From: Bacillus sp. AFS055030
Lineage (GTDB): Bacteria > Bacillota > Bacilli > Bacillales > Bacillaceae_G
Assembly: GCF_002574545.1 (NCBI RefSeq)
Contig: NZ_NUGT01000019.1
Location: 46,945 to 110,944, forward strand
Reading direction: 5' to 3'
Length of the DNA stretch: 64,000 bases
Shown here: one piece after another, positions 60,711 through 64,000 of the stretch
Position numbering within the stretch: the stretch's first letter is position 1
How the letters are laid out: each line of letters opens with the position of its first letter
The notes under the pieces: generated by a model
The model's database searches: none
What the model saw: the letters and a program-made list of their open reading frames with translations, nothing else
What the model was told of the DNA's origin: nothing
Program-made: the position numbers and the translations under genes

Positions 60711-62477
60711 ATGTCTACAGGAATGATCATAGCATATGGAGGGTTTTGCTTAATTGTTTTCTTTGTTATTAATCGAATTGTATTAAGAAATAAAGAAGAT
60801 GACTTAAAAATAGATAAAAGAGTAGAAATGGTCCATTCGGAAGAACCAAATAAAATAGAAAAAACTGAAGAAATTCAAAAGAAATCAGTTCCAGCAAAAT
60901 CAAGTGAAAAACAAAGCTTTAGCATGGGAAAAGTTTTAACAGTACTATTATTAGGGATGTTTGTGTCTATTTTAAATCAGACCTTAATCAACGTTGCTTT
61001 ACCGAAGTTAATGGCTGATTTTAATGTAACTACTTCGACTGCACAATGGTTGTCTACCGGTTTTATGTTAGTAAATGGTATTTTAATTCCAGTTAGTGCT
61101 TACTTAGTTGATACATTTACTTATCGAAAATTATTTATCTTTTCGATGTTTGCCTTTACAATTGGCTCGATTATTTGTGCTTTATCAGGAAATTTCCCAG
61201 CTATGATGGCAGGTCGTGTAGTTCAAGCAGTCGGGGCAGGAATTTTAATGCCACTTGGTATGAATATCTTCATGACGATCTTCCCCCCTGAAAAACGTGG
61301 GGCAGCAATGGGATTGATGGGGATTGCTATGATTCTCGCACCAGCTATTGGGCCAACAATAACTGGGTATGTAGTAGAAGATTATTCATGGCATTTCTTA
61401 TTTTATGGAATGGCTGTGTTAGGTGTCATTTCAATCGTTTTGTCTAACGCTTGGTTTCATATTTCGCGAAAACGTTCATTCCCAACTTTAGATATATGGG
61501 GAGTACTAAGTTCGTCAATTGGATTTGGTAGTTTACTATATGGATTTAGTGAAGCAGGTAATAAAGGCTGGGATAGTACTGAAGTCGTTCTTTCTTTATT
61601 AATAGCTTTTATAAGCTTGAGTTTTTTTGTATGGAGAGAATTAACTGCAAAACAACCTTTAATCAATTTAAAAGTATTTAAATCATTTTCGTTTTCTTAC
61701 ACATTATTAATTAACTTAATCGTTACAACAGCATTATATGGAGGGATGATTTTACTACCTCTATATTTACAAAACATCCGTGGGTTTACACCGATAAAAG
61801 CGGGATTATTATTACTTCCTGGTTCATTGATCATGGGTGCTCTTGGTCCACTTACAGGAAAATTATTCGATAAATATGGGATTCGTCCTTTAGCTATTTT
61901 TGGTTTACTCATCATGACATATACAACCTATGAGTTTACTAAATTATCGATTGATACTCCGTACTTAAAAATTATGTTTTTCTATACTTTACGTTCATTC
62001 GGCATGTCATTTATTATGATGCCAATTATGACAGCTGGTCTAAATAAGTTGCCTCTTAAGATGATCTCGCATGGTACTGCAACTCAAAATACTTTGAGAC
62101 AAGTTGCTGGTTCAGTTGGTACAGCAATTCTTGTTACAATCATGACGACACAAACGACAAATCACATGGCAAACTTTTCAAATGAAGTAACGTCAACGAA
62201 TCCTTTCATCATGGATTGGATTCATCAAACTGGCTCACAGTTAGCTGCAGTAGCTGGATTAACGCCAACACAAGGTGGATCTTTAGCGGTAACATCACTT
62301 TATAGCCAGGCATCTAAATTAGCTTCAATTAATGGAATCAATGATGCATTTATTTTCGCAACAGCATTATCTGGAATTGCATTAATACTTTCATTTTTTA
62401 TGGGGAGTACAAAAAGTAGAAAGCTTGCGCAACCTAAAACTAAAAATAAGCAGTCTTCAGAAACGATTGCATCATAA
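60711..62477 (+). CDS. MFS drug exporter, DHA2 (EmrB/QacA) family, with extra N-terminal helix
   Basis: A 588-residue pump. The DHA2 core starts near residue 77 and has about 14 helices, with LNQTLINVALPKLMADF in helix 1 and VVQAVGAGILMPLG in helix 4; motif C-like GIAMILAPAIGPTITGYVV is near 204-222. Before the core, residues 4-22 form an additional hydrophobic helix followed by a 50-residue charged linker. I did not expect this in EmrB proteins. A partnership with the short HlyD protein upstream is likely. The ATG follows AAGGAGGAAT. Confidence 0.9.
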   Translation: MSTGMIIAYGGFCLIVFFVINRIVLRNKEDDLKIDKRVEMVHSEEPNKIEKTEEIQKKSVPAKSSEKQSFSMGKVLTVLLLGMFVSILNQTLINVALPKLMADFNVTTSTAQWLSTGFMLVNGILIPVSAYLVDTFTYRKLFIFSMFAFTIGSIICALSGNFPAMMAGRVVQAVGAGILMPLGMNIFMTIFPPEKRGAAMGLMGIAMILAPAIGPTITGYVVEDYSWHFLFYGMAVLGVISIVLSNAWFHISRKRSFPTLDIWGVLSSSIGFGSLLYGFSEAGNKGWDSTEVVLSLLIAFISLSFFVWRELTAKQPLINLKVFKSFSFSYTLLINLIVTTALYGGMILLPLYLQNIRGFTPIKAGLLLLPGSLIMGALGPLTGKLFDKYGIRPLAIFGLLIMTYTTYEFTKLSIDTPYLKIMFFYTLRSFGMSFIMMPIMTAGLNKLPLKMISHGTATQNTLRQVAGSVGTAILVTIMTTQTTNHMANFSNEVTSTNPFIMDWIHQTGSQLAAVAGLTPTQGGSLAVTSLYSQASKLASINGINDAFIFATALSGIALILSFFMGSTKSRKLAQPKTKNKQSSETIAS

Positions 62478-62483
62478 AAAATG

Positions 62484-62517
62484 GCCAGTTCATGTTTTGA
62501 ACTGGTATTTTTTTTCG
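62484..62517 (+). terminator. Intrinsic terminator after the MFS pump
   Basis: CCAGTTCA/TGAACTGG with a 5-base loop, then ATTTTTTTT. Confidence 0.93.
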
Positions 62518-62549
62518 ACAATTATCACTATTTTTTAATTTGTGGGAAT

Positions 62550-62580
62550 TGTGAATAACTTTCTGTGGATTTGTGGATAA
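62550..62580. promoter_or_regulatory. Group of DnaA boxes
   Basis: TGTGAATAA (62550-62558) and TGTGGATAA (62572-62580) are perfect reverse DnaA boxes; TGTGGATTT (62564-62572) is close. All three have the same orientation. They lie in the 386-base gap between the efflux operon and nuo. Confidence 0.6.
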
Positions 62581-62750
62581 CTCTTATACTGATATATAAT
62601 TTTAGTTACTGGTAACAACGATTAAAGTATTAGAAACTGATAAGTCGACATACATATAAGATAAATTATAAATAATGGAATTTATTTTCCAGCTATATTA
62701 TTCAATTTTATGATTAATGGCAATAAATATCGACACGTTTTTGTCACATT

Positions 62751-62759
62751 TGTTATAAT
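62751..62759 (+). promoter_or_regulatory. Extended -10 of the nuo operon
   Basis: TG-T-TATAAT with TCGACA 18 bases upstream as a poor -35. The leader would be about 95 bases. Confidence 0.5.
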
Positions 62760-62863
62760 GGATACGATTACAAAACTGAATAGTAAAAATTAAATGAAAA
62801 ATACATTATATTTATAATAAGTATATAATGTAGAGCTCTGTAGTTAGAGGAGGGACAAGTTTC

Positions 62864-63232
62864 GTGAATGCCTATTTAAATAATTATGTGATTGTAGTTG
62901 TGTTTCTAGTTATAGGAATCGCACTTCCGGTTGTCGCACTCTCGGTAATAGGTAAATTTTTGAGACCGAGTGTACCAACTGAAGCAAAAGCAACGACATA
63001 TGAAAGTGGTATTGAACCATTTCATGATGCAAAGGTTCGTTTCCATGCTGGGTATTACATTTTTGCACTATTATTCGTTATTTTCGATGTTGAAACTGTT
63101 TTCTTATATCCTTGGGCGGTTGCATATGATCAATTAGGGCTTTTTGCTTTTGTTGAGATGATTATTTTTATTTTAATGCTACTACTTGGACTTATTTATG
63201 CTTGGAAGAAGAAGGTGTTGAAATGGTTATGA
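62864..63232 (+). CDS. nuoA: NADH-quinone oxidoreductase subunit A
   Basis: A 122-residue complex I subunit with three helices (about 8-30, 62-85 and 92-115). The conserved loop is [22 protein letters not shown] (TYESG near 45), and [15 protein letters not shown] carries the acidic residues of the E-channel. The start is GTG at 62864 behind AGAGGAGGG. It overlaps the start of nuoB by about 10 bases. Bacillaceae with nuo usually have an 11-gene set without nuoEFG; the window ends before this can be seen. Confidence 0.95.
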   Translation: MNAYLNNYVIVVVFLVIGIALPVVALSVIGKFLRPSVPTEAKATTYESGIEPFHDAKVRFHAGYYIFALLFVIFDVETVFLYPWAVAYDQLGLFAFVEMIIFILMLLLGLIYAWKKKVLKWL

Positions 63233-63741
63233 AGTTAGATGGAATTTCTGTTGCTGAAATGGAAGAACTCCAAAAGAATATTTTTTTCACGACGTTGGAA
63301 GAAGTGAAGGCATGGGCAAGAAGTAACTCGTTATGGCCATTAACATTCGGGTTAGCTTGTTGTGCAATCGAAATGATGGGTGTAGGTTCATCTCATTATG
63401 ACTTAGACCGATTTGGCTCATTTTTCCGTACTTCTCCTCGTCAATCTGACTGTATGATTGTTTCTGGAACTGTTACGAAAAAGATGGCGCCTATTGTTAA
63501 ACGTTTGTACGATCAAATGCCAGAACCTAAATGGGTAATTGCGATGGGTTCTTGTGCCACTGCTGGTGGACCATATGTTAACTCTTATGCAGTTGTTAAA
63601 GGAGTGGACCAGATTGTTCCTGTAGACGTGTATATCCCTGGGTGTCCTCCGAATCCAGCAGCATTAATTTATGGTATTAATAAATTGAAAGAGAAGATTC
63701 GTTACGAAGCTAAAACTGGAAAGCAGGTGACGAATAAATGA
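63223..63741 (+). CDS. nuoB: NADH-quinone oxidoreductase subunit B
   Basis: A 172-residue subunit that holds the terminal iron-sulfur cluster N2. Its ligands are in [18 protein letters not shown] and [31 protein letters not shown] lines the quinone chamber. The start is ATG at 63223 with AGAAGGTG upstream; ATG at 63229 would overlap the nuoA stop as ATGA and is also possible. The last bases overlap nuoC (ATGA). Confidence 0.96.
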   Translation: MVMKLDGISVAEMEELQKNIFFTTLEEVKAWARSNSLWPLTFGLACCAIEMMGVGSSHYDLDRFGSFFRTSPRQSDCMIVSGTVTKKMAPIVKRLYDQMPEPKWVIAMGSCATAGGPYVNSYAVVKGVDQIVPVDVYIPGCPPNPAALIYGINKLKEKIRYEAKTGKQVTNK

Positions 63742-64000
63742 GTGAAGATAAGTCAAAAGAACAGTTAAAGAAAGAAGCAGCCGAGAGGGCTAAAGAAGCG
63801 GCTCGACGTAAGATGGAACAGTTGAAGGCAGAGAAGGAATCTGCAAAAAATATTGAAGTTCAAAAAGAAGAAGCTCCTGTAGTGAAGGAACCAATTGTTG
63901 AAAATGAAGGTAAACAAGAGGAAACAGCTTCAGAAGATGAAAAAGCGAAAGCACTTGCACTAGCGAAAGCAAAAGCAGTAGCAGCAGCAAAAGCAAAGGC
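63738..64000 (+). CDS. nuoC: NuoC, N-terminal part (runs off the window)
   Basis: The frame opens with ATG at 63738, overlapping the nuoB stop, and stays open to the end of the window, giving 87 residues. All of them are a charged, low-complexity helix: [19 protein letters not shown] at residues 7-25, then Lys/Glu/Ala-rich segments, ending in AKAKA repeats. NuoC of Bacillus complex I has such an extension before the 30-kDa domain, and position after nuoB supports the call. The catalytic part is not in the window, so the call rests on context. Confidence 0.75.
   Translation, partial: MSEDKSKEQLKKEAAERAKEAARRKMEQLKAEKESAKNIEVQKEEAPVVKEPIVENEGKQEETASEDEKAKALALAKAKAVAAAKAK

Noticed and set aside
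63790..63996. A Leu-rich frame opposite nuoC
   Set aside because: It is the reverse complement of the Lys/Ala/Glu repeat, so its composition is explained by the repeat.

Overview
The window is low-GC, Gram-positive chromosomal DNA from an endospore-forming member of the Bacillaceae. Four things support this: the sporulation genes spo0F and spoIIR; a gene order that closely follows one part of the Bacillus subtilis chromosome (speE/speB, ywiB-argS, uvsE-clsB, fadF, acdA, rpoE-pyrG-ywjG-spo0F-fbaA, murAB-glpX-rho-rpmE-tdk-prfA-prmC-spoIIR-ywlB-ywlC-mntP-ywlE-rpiB-ywlG-glyA-upp-atp operon); AAAGGAG/GGAGG ribosome binding sites; and frequent TTG/GTG starts. A type B ribosomal protein L31, a fused isobutyryl-CoA mutase (IcmF) and a nuoABC-type complex I point to a B. 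cereus-like or Gottfriedia-like lineage rather than B. subtilis itself. That placement is an inference. I see no tRNA, rRNA, CRISPR array, transposase or prophage.

Layout. 1-1290: end of the polyamine pair speE-speB. 1357-4860: accessory genes, namely a Fur-controlled PepSY membrane protein, a MerR regulator with an MFS exporter, and a small membrane protein. 5149-7300: ywiB-argS. 7437-10616: a SigI stress unit made of an exported DUF5667 protein behind a SigI-like promoter, then sigI and an atypical rsgI. 10723-13024 (minus strand): cardiolipin synthase and UV endonuclease. 13116-21645: acyl-CoA and branched-chain catabolism (fadF, thiolase, acyl-CoA dehydrogenase, icmF) with FadR-like and cre-like sites. 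21818-31371: rpoE, pyrG with a reiterative-initiation attenuator, ywjG, spo0F, fbaA, murAB, glpX, rho and rpmE.

31536-42890: tdk, prfA-prmC, a tandem pair of ATP-grasp ligases of unknown product, spoIIR, an acetyltransferase-like gene, ywlC with a DnaA-box cluster, mntP, ywlE, rpiB, ywlG and glyA. 43024-49159: a DoxX protein with a Rex-like operator, upp, and a deoxyribonucleoside salvage block (deoR, deoC, cdd, nupC), then an AmiS/UreI-type channel. 49270-51474: secreted subtilisin-like protease. 51516-59047: complete F-type ATP synthase operon (atpZ-I-B-E-F-H-A-G-D-C). 59207-62515: TetR-regulated HlyD/MFS efflux module. 62550-64000: a second DnaA-box group and the start of the nuo operon, cut off inside nuoC.

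How it works together. Most genes are housekeeping: energy (atp, nuo), nucleotide salvage and synthesis (pyrG, tdk, upp, deoC, cdd, nupC), translation (argS, prfA, prmC, rpmE, ywlC), the cell wall precursor step (murAB) and gluconeogenesis (fbaA, glpX). Regulation is readable in many gaps: Fur, FadR, CcpA, DeoR, Rex, SigH and SigI sites, plus the pyrG attenuator. The least explained elements are the overlapping ATP-grasp pair, the RsgI that lacks the Asn-Pro cleavage motif, the structured leader of mntP, and a channel gene whose Shine-Dalgarno seems to be bridged to its start codon by a hairpin.
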